This document shows, piece by piece, positions 44,705 to 53,497 of a stretch of 64,000 nt of DNA. Source of the DNA: Collibacillus ludicampi (GTDB taxonomy: Bacteria; Bacillota; Bacilli; Tumebacillales; BOQE01); the NCBI RefSeq assembly GCF_023705585.1, contig NZ_BOQE01000001.1:1377341-1441340 (forward strand), read 5' to 3'. The position numbers were made by a program, and so were the translations under genes. The notes under the pieces are model-generated. The model made no database searches and was not told where the DNA came from. It was given only the letters and a program-made list of their open reading frames with translations. Every line of letters begins with the position of its first letter. The stretch's first letter is position 1.

Positions 44705-46204
44705 TTAACTATAGACCAGTTCTTTTTCGGTTAGACCAAGCGTCTGCGCCGTAGAAGTATGAATTTCTTGCAAAAGATCTGGATTTTCCACGAGTGACAC
44801 GCCATAAGAAGGAATCATTTCTTTTATTTTCATTTCCCACTCCATCATATGTTGCGGGAAACATTTTTCTAATACCTCCAGCATAACATGAACGACAGTA
44901 GAAGCACCCGGAGAAGCGCCGAGCAACGCAGCGATCGATCCATCAGCGGCACATACAACTTCCGTACCAAATTGAAGTGTTCCTTTACCGCCTTCCTTTG
45001 TATCTTTGATCACTTGCACACGTTGGCCAGCTACCACGATATCCCAATCTTCACTTTTGGCGGTCGGAATAAACTCACGCAATTCTTCCATGCGCTGTTC
45101 ATTCGATAACATCACTTGCTGGATCAGATACTTTGTCAATGCCATCTCTTTTATACCTGCCGCCAACATCGTCAAGATATTATCCAGTTTTATGGAACGG
45201 ATCAAATCAAAATATGAACCCGTTTTCAAGAATTTTGGTGAGAAGCCGGCAAACGGTCCAAACAGCAATGTTTTTTGGTTTTCAATATATCTTGTATCAA
45301 GATGGGGAACAGACATTGGAGGAGCACCAACCTTAGCTTTACCGTATACTTTTGCATGGTGCATGGCTACGACTTTCGGATTTTTACATACCATAAACAG
45401 TCCGCTTACTGGGAATCCTCCAATATGTTTTGACTCAGGAATACCGGTTTTTTGCAACAAAGGCAGACTTCCGCCCCCCGCGCCGATAAAAACGAATTTT
45501 GCCGTATGGTATTCGATTTCACCGCTAACGAGATCATGCACTTTCACTTTCCACGAGCCGTCGCTCGCACGTTTAATATCCTTCACTTGATGCTTGTAGT
45601 TGATCTCGACGTTTTTACGCTTCAAGTGGTCAAACAACATGCGTGTTAATGCACCAAAGTTGACATCTGTTCCAGAGTCGATTCTCGTGGCCGCAATCGG
45701 TTCATTCACTTTACGGCCTTCCATGATAAGCGGAAACCATTCCCTCAATTTTGCAGGGTCATCAGAAAATTCCATACCTTTAAACAAGGGGATGTTTGAA
45801 AGCGCTTCAAAACGTTTTTTCAAAAACGCTACATTCTTTTCCCCTTGTACGAAGCTCATATGAGGGATTGGCATGATAAAGTCCTTCGGATTCCGAATCA
45901 GATTTCTGTTTACAAGATAAGACCAAAACTGTTTTGAAAGCTGAAATTGTTCATTCACTTTAATAGCTTTGCGAATATCGATAGATCCGTCAGATTTTTC
46001 GGGGGTATAGTTCAGCTCGCATAGTGCAGCATGTCCCGTACCTGCATTATTCCACTCGTTTGAGCTTTCTTTACCTGCCATTGCGAGTTTCTCAAACACT
46101 TTGATTTCCCATTCCGGTGCTAACTCTTTCAGCAATGTTCCCAAAGTCGCGCTCATGATTCCAGCACCAATTAAGATAACGTCTGTTTTATTCTCGTTGC
46201 TCAT
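44705..46204 (-). CDS. mqo: Malate:quinone oxidoreductase
   Basis: A 499-residue FAD-dependent membrane-associated enzyme that oxidises malate to oxaloacetate and reduces quinone. The N-terminal FAD-binding fold is [20 protein letters not shown]. Diagnostic family blocks follow: [60 protein letters not shown] and [20 protein letters not shown], with [20 protein letters not shown] at the C-terminus. Full length. It lies between att sites d and c, which suggests that it arrived as island cargo. Confidence 0.95.
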   Translation of the reverse strand: MSNENKTDVILIGAGIMSATLGTLLKELAPEWEIKVFEKLAMAGKESSNEWNNAGTGHAALCELNYTPEKSDGSIDIRKAIKVNEQFQLSKQFWSYLVNRNLIRNPKDFIMPIPHMSFVQGEKNVAFLKKRFEALSNIPLFKGMEFSDDPAKLREWFPLIMEGRKVNEPIAATRIDSGTDVNFGALTRMLFDHLKRKNVEINYKHQVKDIKRASDGSWKVKVHDLVSGEIEYHTAKFVFIGAGGGSLPLLQKTGIPESKHIGGFPVSGLFMVCKNPKVVAMHHAKVYGKAKVGAPPMSVPHLDTRYIENQKTLLFGPFAGFSPKFLKTGSYFDLIRSIKLDNILTMLAAGIKEMALTKYLIQQVMLSNEQRMEELREFIPTAKSEDWDIVVAGQRVQVIKDTKEGGKGTLQFGTEVVCAADGSIAALLGASPGASTVVHVMLEVLEKCFPQHMMEWEMKIKEMIPSYGVSLVENPDLLQEIHTSTAQTLGLTEKELVYS

Positions 46205-46436
46205 GATCCTCTTCCTTTTCCCCTATATTTGTTAAAAAAGAGTAGGCACTCCTGCTTAGGCGTTACAAAAGGAGGGCCTCCACCTCGGAACGCGCCTTCT
46301 GTCTCAATTAGACCATATCATAATCTATTATGATATTTATCGATTCAAATATCTACTATAATCTGATGGTAATCATCCAATTAGGGGCTGGTTAAGATGA
46401 GGAGTCCGTCTACAAGGGCCTGGGAACACACAATAC

Positions 46437-46480
46437 CAAAGCCTTAACCCATCTTCTTGCAAGGGTTAAGGCTTTTATAC
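46437..46480. terminator. Strong hairpin upstream of mqo
   Basis: AAAGCCTTAACCC and GGGTTAAGGCTTT enclose an 11-base loop. T-rich sequence follows on the plus strand. It lies between the IS110 remnant and mqo. Confidence 0.6.
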
Positions 46481-46528
46481 TGACCACATGTGATTCCAGA
46501 CACACTCTTGGTTATCTTGAGTATAGGA

Positions 46529-46690
46529 TCAAAAGGGGGCATTTTTATATGTTTGTTTGCGTATCAAGAGATGGTAAACAATCGTCAAGATGCGATGGGC
46601 GACAGCCACAGCGGCGCGGTTTGCCCTTCTTCGAGCGTCGATACGGTGATAGAGACTAGACAATAGGTATTCCATGTACGAGCGGCTGCC
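46529..46690 (-). pseudogene. C-terminal fragment of an IS110-family transposase
   Basis: Reading minus gives GSRSYMEYLLSSLYHRIDAR followed by RRANRAAVAVAHRILTIVYH, which is the C-terminal end of IS110/IS116-type transposases, then a stop at 46529. Upstream coding sequence is missing. This is the scar of an earlier insertion at the edge of the mqo segment, close to att site c. Confidence 0.7.
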
Positions 46691-46709
46691 TTTCAAGCAC
46701 TATTTCAAA

Positions 46710-46746
46710 CTTCCGCTTTACGATCACTTATGATACGGTTCACCTG
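46710..46746 (-). repeat. rlmH-type att site c
   Basis: On the minus strand GGTGAACCGTATCATAAGTGA, spelling GEPYHK and a stop in rlmH frame, followed by TCGTAAAGCGGAAG. The extension after the stop is shared with sites b and e. Confidence 0.8.
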
Positions 46747-46811
46747 AGTGGTTGTGGTAAAGCAGACCATTTTCACACACTCTTCTCTCAAACACGATGT
46801 AACGTATTGTC

Positions 46812-47711
46812 CTATAAAATATCAACCGATCGTTTATAAAGCTCCTGCTTGAGAAATCGATAAAGCTTTGAGCTTGCCAGCTTCAATGGATATTCTGATG
46901 TTTTGCAGAGGATGCCGAAAGTCATATCTATGAGACTACCGTTGATAGTCCGTACCGTGGTTCCTATAGGAACTGTCTTCAATACAGTATTTGGAACAAG
47001 GGCAATACCTAATCCGCTTTCGACATAGTATTTCAAAGCCGTCATACTCCCTATCTCCATCGTGTCTAATGAAATGTTCCCTGATTCCTGCAACACCATC
47101 TCAAGTTTTCTGCGGTACGGACAGGTTGCTGAAGTAATGAGAAGACGATGTCCCCGAATATCATCCGGCGCAATAACCTCTTTTTGAGCAAGCGGATGGT
47201 TCTCCGGCATCAAGACCACAAACTCTTCCTTAAATAACGGTTCAAAATAAAGATCAGAACCCAGATCGGGCGCCGAGCAAAGAGCCATATCAAGGTCCCC
47301 TTTGAGAAGTCGTTCACTCAACGTTGGCGTATTTGCAATGTCCACGGAGATACGGATTTTCGGATAGTGAGATAAAAACCTCTTCAAGATATCAGGTAAT
47401 CGATAGCTGGCAGTTGGCTCCGTAACCCCTAAACGAATATTTCCCGCTTCACCTAATCGAATATTAGACAAGTTCGTTAGCAATTGCTCCATATTCTTTA
47501 CAATTTGCAAACTTTGTTCGTAAAACAGTCTTCCGGCTTCTGTTAACCGAATTTTTTTCCCGCGTTCGATCAACTGAACGCCCAAGTCGGATTCAAGTTT
47601 TTGGATTTGCATCGTGACTGTGGATTGAGCATAATTCATTTCTTCAGCTGCACGGATAAAGCTCCCGAAGTTCACTATCATTTGAAACGTTTTTAATGTT
47701 TTAAGATCCAT
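46812..47711 (-). CDS. LysR-type transcriptional regulator
   Basis: A 299-residue regulator. The N-terminal HTH (residues 1-60) reads TLKTFQMIVNFGSFIRAAEE and MNYAQSTVTMQIQKLESDLG. The C-terminal inducer domain includes YFEPLFKEEFVVLMPENHPL and PYRRKLEMVLQESGNI. Start at 47711 (MDLKTLKTFQM, with GGAG upstream) is preferred over 47768. It is divergent from an SDR gene at 47837, so it probably regulates that gene. Confidence 0.9.
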   Translation of the reverse strand: MDLKTLKTFQMIVNFGSFIRAAEEMNYAQSTVTMQIQKLESDLGVQLIERGKKIRLTEAGRLFYEQSLQIVKNMEQLLTNLSNIRLGEAGNIRLGVTEPTASYRLPDILKRFLSHYPKIRISVDIANTPTLSERLLKGDLDMALCSAPDLGSDLYFEPLFKEEFVVLMPENHPLAQKEVIAPDDIRGHRLLITSATCPYRRKLEMVLQESGNISLDTMEIGSMTALKYYVESGLGIALVPNTVLKTVPIGTTVRTINGSLIDMTFGILCKTSEYPLKLASSKLYRFLKQELYKRSVDIL

Positions 47712-47836
47712 CTTAGTATCTCCATTCCACAATTCAAAGATTTTTAATGAATAATTTAATTTATTCAATTATAAAAATAACGAACGGCAATATACAATTC
47801 TTTTAGATAATGATTTAACAGAAGGAGATGACTGAT

Positions 47837-48577
47837 ATGGATTTAAAAAACAAAGTGGCACTCGTTACCGGCGGCGGTACTGGGATCGGTAGGGCTACAT
47901 GCCTCGAACTGGCTAAGCGAGGTGCAGCCGTTGTAGTGAACTACTCGCGTTCTAAAGCCGATGCGGAAGAAACGGCACAAATCATCAATCATGAAGGTGG
48001 GCGCGCAATAGCCATACGAGCCGATGTTTCCCAAGACAAGGAAGTAAGGGAAATGGTCGATACCATTGTGCAACGATTCGGGACTGTTGATTTGCTTGTA
48101 AATAATGCCAGTATTACACGACATATTTCGTTTGACGATTTAGAAGCGGCAACGGAGGAAGTATGGGATGAGCTTTATGATGTTAATGTCAAAGGAATGT
48201 TTTACTGCGCGCGAGCCGTTGCCCCTTTTATGAAACGTAATAAACAAGGTGCGATAGTCAATCTTGGCAGCATTGCGGGCCAAACAGGGTTAGGCTCTTC
48301 GCTTCCATACGCCGTATCCAAAGCGGCAGTTCACGGTCTTACCAAATCGTTAGCACGTGCTCTAGCTCCAGACATCAGAGTCTGCTGCGTTGTACCGGGA
48401 GCCGTCGCGACAAGATGGTGGGCTGGAAGGGAAGAACAAATGAAGAGGTTAGCTCCGAATCTTCTGTTGCAGCGTATTTCAACACCCGAAGATATTGCTC
48501 AATTTATCTGTGCAGTCTTGGAACAAGAAGCGATGACAGGACAAATTATTACGATAGATAGCGGACAAACGTTGTAA
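47837..48577 (+). CDS. SDR-family oxidoreductase (FabG-like)
   Basis: A 246-residue NAD(P)-dependent reductase. Start ATG 47837 is well spaced from AAGGAG; an in-frame ATG at 47828 abuts it. The coenzyme motif is LVTGGGTGIGRATCLELAKR. The catalytic residues lie in NLGSIAGQTGLGSSLPYAVS (Ser, then Tyr-X-X-X-Lys as YAVSK). The C-terminal part reads MTGQIITIDSGQTL. It resembles 3-oxoacyl-ACP reductases, but the substrate is unknown. Divergent LysR regulator next door; both in one rlmH-island segment. Confidence 0.88.
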   Translation: MDLKNKVALVTGGGTGIGRATCLELAKRGAAVVVNYSRSKADAEETAQIINHEGGRAIAIRADVSQDKEVREMVDTIVQRFGTVDLLVNNASITRHISFDDLEAATEEVWDELYDVNVKGMFYCARAVAPFMKRNKQGAIVNLGSIAGQTGLGSSLPYAVSKAAVHGLTKSLARALAPDIRVCCVVPGAVATRWWAGREEQMKRLAPNLLLQRISTPEDIAQFICAVLEQEAMTGQIITIDSGQTL

Positions 48578-48582
48578 CATTC

Positions 48583-48622
48583 AAAATGACCGGACAAGTA
48601 CGTGCTTGTTCGGTCATTTTAT
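48583..48622 (+). terminator. Terminator of the SDR gene
   Basis: AAAATGACCGGACAAG (48583-48598) and CTTGTTCGGTCATTTT (48605-48620) form a long stem 6 bases after the stop. Confidence 0.88.
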
Positions 48623-48701
48623 AATTACCATAGTTCAATTCCTTTGCATTTGAAGCGTTAAGCCTTAATTCCCCACTGTTTCAGGTTTACCATAATCTCC
48701 A

Positions 48702-48735
48702 CTTTCCGCTTTACCTTCACTTGTGATACGGTTAA
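48702..48735 (-). repeat. rlmH-type att site b
   Basis: On the minus strand AACCGTATCACAAGTGA then AGGTAAAGCGGAAAG. The core and extension match sites c and e. In rlmH frame Gly-stop-Pro-Tyr-His-Lys-stop. It marks the end of the segment that carries the SIR2/GTPase pair. Confidence 0.78.
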
Positions 48736-48906
48736 CCTTAACGGTCATAACGGCGAAATTTTTGTCGCTGCTTGGTCCTCGAAGAGCCTCTGCAGTAAAT
48801 GTCCTACCCGTTCCCTTCCGTAAGTAGTGTCAGTGGTGTAAGTAGCGAAAAGCTTGAGACGCTTCTTCTGTACCTCAGTCTCTCGCTTTGTCTTGATGCA
48901 AATGAC

Positions 48907-48936
48907 CCCTCTGCATAGTTCGCAGAAGGGTCAGCG
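48907..48936 (-). terminator. Terminator of the GTPase-like gene
   Basis: On the minus strand TGACCCTTCTGCGAACTATG pairs back via CAGAGGGGTCA and continues TTTGC. It lies 24 bases after the stop of the gene at 48960. Confidence 0.6.
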
Positions 48937-48959
48937 AATATAGTTTCAAAACATTATGA

Positions 48960-51197
48960 TTAGACAAACCTGCCACCTTTCAATGTAATTGCAGTTTTTA
49001 CTAGCTGTCTAATACCTAATAGATATTCATGTGACTGTGTTGTTGCCGCTTCTCCCGGAATCGGTGCAGCTTGATCGTAGATTCTCTCCATGTGTTCAAT
49101 TCGTCTTTGTGCAGAACCCCTGCCGCTAAGATTAAAAGCATTATTCCAGGAAGTAAGTCGATCGGTCCAGAGACGCTGAGTTGTTAGGTCGAAGAGCTTG
49201 GAGTGAATTTCACGAGCAATTCTATCAACGGCATTCTTCTTTTCGTCGTCCGATACATTGCCTGGAACCCAACGAACAGGTTGGTTTAGATAAATTCTAA
49301 TATGTTCCATTAATCGATCTTTAAGTTCTGATACTGGGCGGAGGTTATCGTATTCCCCATTATCATAGTTCAAAGCAAGACGGCGAGATAAGGCTTTTAA
49401 TCTCGTCCAGTGCTGGGCTGGTTCATTAGATGAGCTTGCTTTACCAAAACGACCTCTCCATATATCATGAAATCTTTTGGTTGCATTTTGAACAGCAATT
49501 ATCAAATTTGCCTCATCGTAAAAAGGGATTGCCTCTGATATCTTCTCCACAAAGATGCTTGTTTCTAAGGTAGAAATCAAATCTTTAAGTTGTTCAAGAG
49601 TGTGCTTATCTTTTTCTTGCATGACTTGATCTAAGTTTGCCAAGTAATACGAGCGCTCAGATAACAACAGATCCAGATTTACTGCAACTTCGTATCCCAA
49701 TGTTTCTCTAATGTGAGAAACAACCTGATTTAAGGAAGCCCCGACGTGGTTAATTCGGCTTTTTCGAGTCGGTAAATTATCGCCTTTAAGTTCGTCAAGG
49801 TGAGTGAAGCAAATACGAAGCTTAGAGATGTGCCCACTAGCTACAAGTTCCTTAATAACAGATAAGGCAGCTGTTTGCATTGGCTGTTTCGCACTATCAA
49901 CAAGTATAATTGCATCACAAGCATCAAACTTTCTAGATGTTTGTGAAGGTAAGCTACTTGTTGACGACACCGTGTGTCCTATACCCTGACCATCGATTAA
50001 AACCAATCTTGGCACGACGTTGTACCAGTTCGGCATAAATGGCCCCTTGACCCTAATGCCCTGAACTAAGGGCGTTAACAATTTTCCAAATTGAGGGGCA
50101 TAGTTACTTGACAGCCTTCTCACATTTTCTATGAATGTTGTTCTATCCTTGGTGCGATACTTCCATGTTAAAGGCCATTGATCTCCATCATATTCTAATT
50201 CTCCATCTTTCAACAGTTTAAACCGTTCCGCCATCTCATCTAGAATTTCATCAACTAAAGCGTGGAATTCCTTCTTTTGCCTAAGCTCCTCATCGAAGAT
50301 TTCCTCAAAAGCTGTCTTGTCTTCCGAATCCAAAGAATCAGGGTTAATGTTGAGTTCCTTAATTAGCTGTTCTTTTACTTTTGTACTTACCGAAGCAAGT
50401 TCGTTCACTTGGGCTAAGTAACCCTTAATTACTGCTAAAAATCTGCTCCTCTCTTCTGTAGTTACTCGGTGCTCATTGACGGACAACTCTTGGTCTTCAT
50501 CTTCCTCTTCTTCATCGTCCAAATCTAAATTTGGGTCGCCGAGTACATAAAAAAATCGAAAACGTTGTTCGCTATGTTCAAGTAATCTCATGGAAACTGT
50601 GTTGTCATCCATGCCGTTTACTTTAGCTAGTACCGCAGCCATAACACAATCCTCAACATGAAGCCTGATTTCCCTGAGTTCAAAGAAAGTGACGATCGCT
50701 TCGTAATCACCCGGAGAACAAATAACTTCAATATCTGAGACAGTTGTTTTATTGGGTGATGTGGAGGGAAACCGGTCTTTTTTGGGGTCAGAACCTATAA
50801 ATTGACGTAGCAAGGTGGTTTTCCCAGCCCCTGTAGATCCCACAAGAAGCACCTTTGCGTAGCCTTGATCCGCCCCAGGTAAAGGCAGATGAGCTTCTCT
50901 AAGGCTGTAATAGTCCGTGTTTTTGGGTTCCAAGTAGTCATAGAACGCAGCAACAATCTTCTCATTGTAGCGCAGAAGGGCTAACGGCTTGGCACTTAGG
51001 TCCCAAAGCGAACTGTCCGAAAGAATCTCATTCATTTGATCCACTAAGCGCTGTGCTTCGTTCTCATCAGTTGTTCCCAATCCTCTTCTTACCCTAAGTC
51101 CAACCTTACCTGTCGGATCTTTACGAACCGGATGCCTAAAAACAATTGACCAAGAATGCCTACCTACACCCTTCACCTTGCTCGCCGTATAACTCAC
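48960..51197 (-). CDS. P-loop GTPase-like protein with integrase-arm-like N-terminus
   Basis: A 745-residue protein. Residues about 10-60 (GRHSWSIVFRHPVRKDPTGK, GLGTTDENEAQRLVDQMNEI) look like the arm-type DNA-binding domain of tyrosine integrases. The P-loop is VLLVGSTGAGKTTLLRQFIG at about 114. G3-like LVLIDGQGIGHT and G4-like CFTHLDELKGDN support a GTPase fold. A long, mostly helical, acidic middle (DLDDEEEEDEDQEL) separates them. GTG start at 51197 (GAGGAGG upstream). It is not a family I can name. It follows the SIR2-like gene on the same strand, 277 bp away, and is expected to work with it. Confidence 0.8.
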   Translation of the reverse strand: MSYTASKVKGVGRHSWSIVFRHPVRKDPTGKVGLRVRRGLGTTDENEAQRLVDQMNEILSDSSLWDLSAKPLALLRYNEKIVAAFYDYLEPKNTDYYSLREAHLPLPGADQGYAKVLLVGSTGAGKTTLLRQFIGSDPKKDRFPSTSPNKTTVSDIEVICSPGDYEAIVTFFELREIRLHVEDCVMAAVLAKVNGMDDNTVSMRLLEHSEQRFRFFYVLGDPNLDLDDEEEEDEDQELSVNEHRVTTEERSRFLAVIKGYLAQVNELASVSTKVKEQLIKELNINPDSLDSEDKTAFEEIFDEELRQKKEFHALVDEILDEMAERFKLLKDGELEYDGDQWPLTWKYRTKDRTTFIENVRRLSSNYAPQFGKLLTPLVQGIRVKGPFMPNWYNVVPRLVLIDGQGIGHTVSSTSSLPSQTSRKFDACDAIILVDSAKQPMQTAALSVIKELVASGHISKLRICFTHLDELKGDNLPTRKSRINHVGASLNQVVSHIRETLGYEVAVNLDLLLSERSYYLANLDQVMQEKDKHTLEQLKDLISTLETSIFVEKISEAIPFYDEANLIIAVQNATKRFHDIWRGRFGKASSSNEPAQHWTRLKALSRRLALNYDNGEYDNLRPVSELKDRLMEHIRIYLNQPVRWVPGNVSDDEKKNAVDRIAREIHSKLFDLTTQRLWTDRLTSWNNAFNLSGRGSAQRRIEHMERIYDQAAPIPGEAATTQSHEYLLGIRQLVKTAITLKGGRFV

Positions 51198-51217
51198 ACA
51201 TCAACACCTCCTCATTA

Positions 51218-51254
51218 TGTGTTCCAAATGTATGGCATTGTGTTCCAAAGTATG
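51218..51254 (-). promoter_or_regulatory. Paired direct repeats before the GTPase-like gene
   Basis: TGTGTTCCAAATGTATG (51218-51234) and TTGTGTTCCAAAGTATG (51238-51254) are 20-21 bases apart, two helical turns, between a TTGACA box (about 51290) and the GTG start. This is a plausible operator; the GTPase's own arm-like domain could be the binder. Confidence 0.55.
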
Positions 51255-51390
51255 CATATTTGTATCCTACTGTTGCTGATCTGGGCAAAATTGTCAAGGA
51301 TTTTTTCCAGTCTTTGCACAATGGGTGACTCTTTCAGACGTTTAAGTGATAAAAACTCAATTAATGGGGCAAACAAGCGAAAATATAGAA

Positions 51391-51419
51391 ATAACCGAAG
51401 AGGGGGACCCCTTCGGTTA
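51391..51419 (-). terminator. Terminator of the SIR2-like gene
   Basis: TAACCGAAG(A)GGGG and CCCCTTCGGTTA form a 12-bp stem with one bulge; the minus strand continues TTTCTATATTTTC. It lies 56 bases after the stop and separates the two cargo genes. Confidence 0.75.
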
Positions 51420-51474
51420 CTCAAGAAATGTTAGTCACTGATAGTAAGGAATACTTTTCAAGCACCGATTCCCA

Positions 51475-52977
51475 TCAAATCTTTCCATGGTTTAATCGGT
51501 CGTCGTTTATTGTGAAAACGTCAAGGTTGTCAGAAGATAATAACCTCAATTTGGCTTGATATTCTTTTTTGAGTGTTGATTCATTTTTGTTACCATAATG
51601 TAAAATGGCTAGTCTCTTACCTTCAACAGCCAAAGACCTGAAAAGCCCATTGATATGGCCATCATCTCCATTAAAGCCATACCCAATGATGCATATGATG
51701 TCCGATTCTCTAAATTTATCGTATAACTCAACGTATCTTTTCGACATTGTAATGGAAGTCAACGGCTTAATTCCGCTTTGGGTAAATATGAACGGTACAA
51801 CGATGTGTTCATAGCTCGCTAGCTGCTGTTCAGTTGGGTTTATCAAAATGTTATTGCAATAAGGATCATAAAATTCTGATACACTGCCGTTGAGGTGAAA
51901 TACAGGTACAGAAGAGAGCGTGGTGTTGTCAAGAACTTGCTCTGCAAAACTGTTATAATTTGTTGTTCCTATTGCAGTAATTGTTGCATACTTGGACAAG
52001 GACAATAAATCATGATAGTATCCTGGCCCATTGGCAATTTTATCAGGGTCAATGTTGCTGTGGGAACTTATGTACCTTCTAACCGTATGAAGAAAGATAC
52101 TGATCCTAGTAAACTTTGCCCAATGTGCTTTCGGATTATAAAGATAGCGAAAATGGCTGTCGATTAGGGCCTGATAATCAATCGATTTTGAGTATATGTC
52201 CTCAAGAACTGTTCTCCCTAGCTCTGCCATGATCTCTTCTAGTGAACTGTTGGCTGAAACAGCATGCGGTTTTTCTTCAAGCACAATCTCCATACCCGTT
52301 TGGCCAACATTGCGGTAATCCAAACTGAAAATTCCTGATAAATCATCAAAAACCGATAGCCTCTCAGGGGCTGATTCAAACAATTCTTCGTTTAGTTTAG
52401 AAATTAGTCGCTGACCACAAGAACCGACAAGAAGTTCTAATATTGCTCGAATGGTACGTTGTAACTTTCGATGTTCGGGATTCGATTCCAAGGTTTTTAA
52501 CATCGCGGAAAAGAAGGAGGACTCGAATAACTTTACACTATCAGCTAGACGGTTATTCAATTTTACAGCTTGTCCATATAAAATGTCCCCAATCTCAATA
52601 TCCGTCTCTTTTTTAAACTTTGCTCGCAATTCATCCTCTGAAATGTGCCAGTTTTTAAGAAGGTTGTGAACGCCATGATCAAAATTGTCCAAGTATGACA
52701 GTATTTCTTCTCGTCTATTTTCCAAGCTGGAAGCAACAATGGCCTCATAATCCCCCCGTCCGAATACATGAACCCTCTTCTTTTGGTAGTCATTAGGCAA
52801 CCACTTTACAGCATAGGTTGATGTATTGTTGATTTTCTCAAGTTGTTTACGAAACTCAGCTTTATCTTCATCAACTGGCGTTCGGAAGAGGTCTAATGCG
52901 AATTTTCCACCCGAGGGTAATCCATAACCAATTTCTGCGCCTGCTCCAAAAAATAACGATATTTTAGCCCCCGTCAT
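51475..52977 (-). CDS. SIR2-like domain protein, candidate NADase effector
   Basis: A 500-residue protein with the SIR2 fold split by a long helical insert. The N-terminal NAD-binding motif is SLFFGAGAEIGYGLPSGGKF. The C-terminal half has the remaining motifs: ITAIGTTNYNSF, VPVFHLNGSVSEF (catalytic-type His) and IICIIGYGFNGDDGHINGLF. In bacterial defence systems such domains hydrolyse NAD to stop growth. Start at 52977 (MTGAKISLFFGAG, AGGTG upstream). Upstream, an inverted repeat overlaps the likely promoter. Downstream is the GTPase-like gene. Sure of the domain, inferential on the role. Confidence 0.82.
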   Translation of the reverse strand: MTGAKISLFFGAGAEIGYGLPSGGKFALDLFRTPVDEDKAEFRKQLEKINNTSTYAVKWLPNDYQKKRVHVFGRGDYEAIVASSLENRREEILSYLDNFDHGVHNLLKNWHISEDELRAKFKKETDIEIGDILYGQAVKLNNRLADSVKLFESSFFSAMLKTLESNPEHRKLQRTIRAILELLVGSCGQRLISKLNEELFESAPERLSVFDDLSGIFSLDYRNVGQTGMEIVLEEKPHAVSANSSLEEIMAELGRTVLEDIYSKSIDYQALIDSHFRYLYNPKAHWAKFTRISIFLHTVRRYISSHSNIDPDKIANGPGYYHDLLSLSKYATITAIGTTNYNSFAEQVLDNTTLSSVPVFHLNGSVSEFYDPYCNNILINPTEQQLASYEHIVVPFIFTQSGIKPLTSITMSKRYVELYDKFRESDIICIIGYGFNGDDGHINGLFRSLAVEGKRLAILHYGNKNESTLKKEYQAKLRLLSSDNLDVFTINDDRLNHGKI

Positions 52978-53016
52978 TTTCCACACCTCACTTTACTTCA
53001 AAATGTTACGATTATT

Positions 53017-53046
53017 CTATTACAAATGATACCACGAATGTAATAG
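53017..53046 (-). promoter_or_regulatory. Inverted repeat at the SIR2-like gene promoter
   Basis: CTATTACA (53017-53024) and TGTAATAG (53039-53046) are perfect inverted repeats. On the minus strand they overlap a TTACAT/TAGAAT pair spaced 18 bases. A perfect DnaA box TGTGGATAA lies at 53058-53066, just outside. Confidence 0.5.
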
Positions 53047-53219
53047 GTTGTGGAATCTGTGGATAACACACTATCAATCGATGTTGATGGATAATTTAAT
53101 CAAGACATTCTCATAAAGCACCTCGAAAAACGTATATTTCCCTTTCCGAAAAGCAACTACCCCTTGGACGGTTTCTGGACGTTTAGCATCCATTTATCGC
53201 AAGGGGCGGGTAGTAGAAG

Positions 53220-53402
53220 TTATTCTTTTTTCGGTCGCGGATAATCCCGCATCAGCATATCGTCTTTATCGCCATGGTCGAGGTATTCGATAACTTCCTT
53301 CGGCTTCGGTGCCTTTATATATCGAAAGCCTCTTTTCGCTAGTTCGTTCTGACCGAACGTGCGGATTTCGCTCATACCGATCAGGTCAGGGTAGCCCATA
53401 CG
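53220..53402 (-). CDS. Small hypothetical protein between SIR2-like gene and rlmH
   Basis: From an ATG at 53402 (GGAG upstream) a ~60-residue protein is encoded: MGYPDLIGMSEIRTFGQNEL then KRGFRYIKAPKPKEVIEYLD and MLMRDYPRP. The frame is open further upstream to 53480. Another frame upstream (EETLNEVTELASVWATLT) also looks protein-like, so a frameshift is possible. The family is not recognised. It is inside the first rlmH-island segment. Confidence 0.35.
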   Translation of the reverse strand, partial: RMGYPDLIGMSEIRTFGQNELAKRGFRYIKAPKPKEVIEYLDHGDKDDMLMRDYPRPKKE

Positions 53403-53497
53403 CTCGCCAGCTCCGTGACTTCGTTGAGCGTTTCTTCCCATAAACAATATTACACATTCCAAGTCTATTAAATGTATCAAAACTGTACTCGAAGAAA

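Noticed and set aside
48745-48906. Open ~50-codon basic stretch on the minus strand next to att site b
   Set aside because: No start codon or RBS and no family I recognise; may be a recombinase remnant but this is not supportable.
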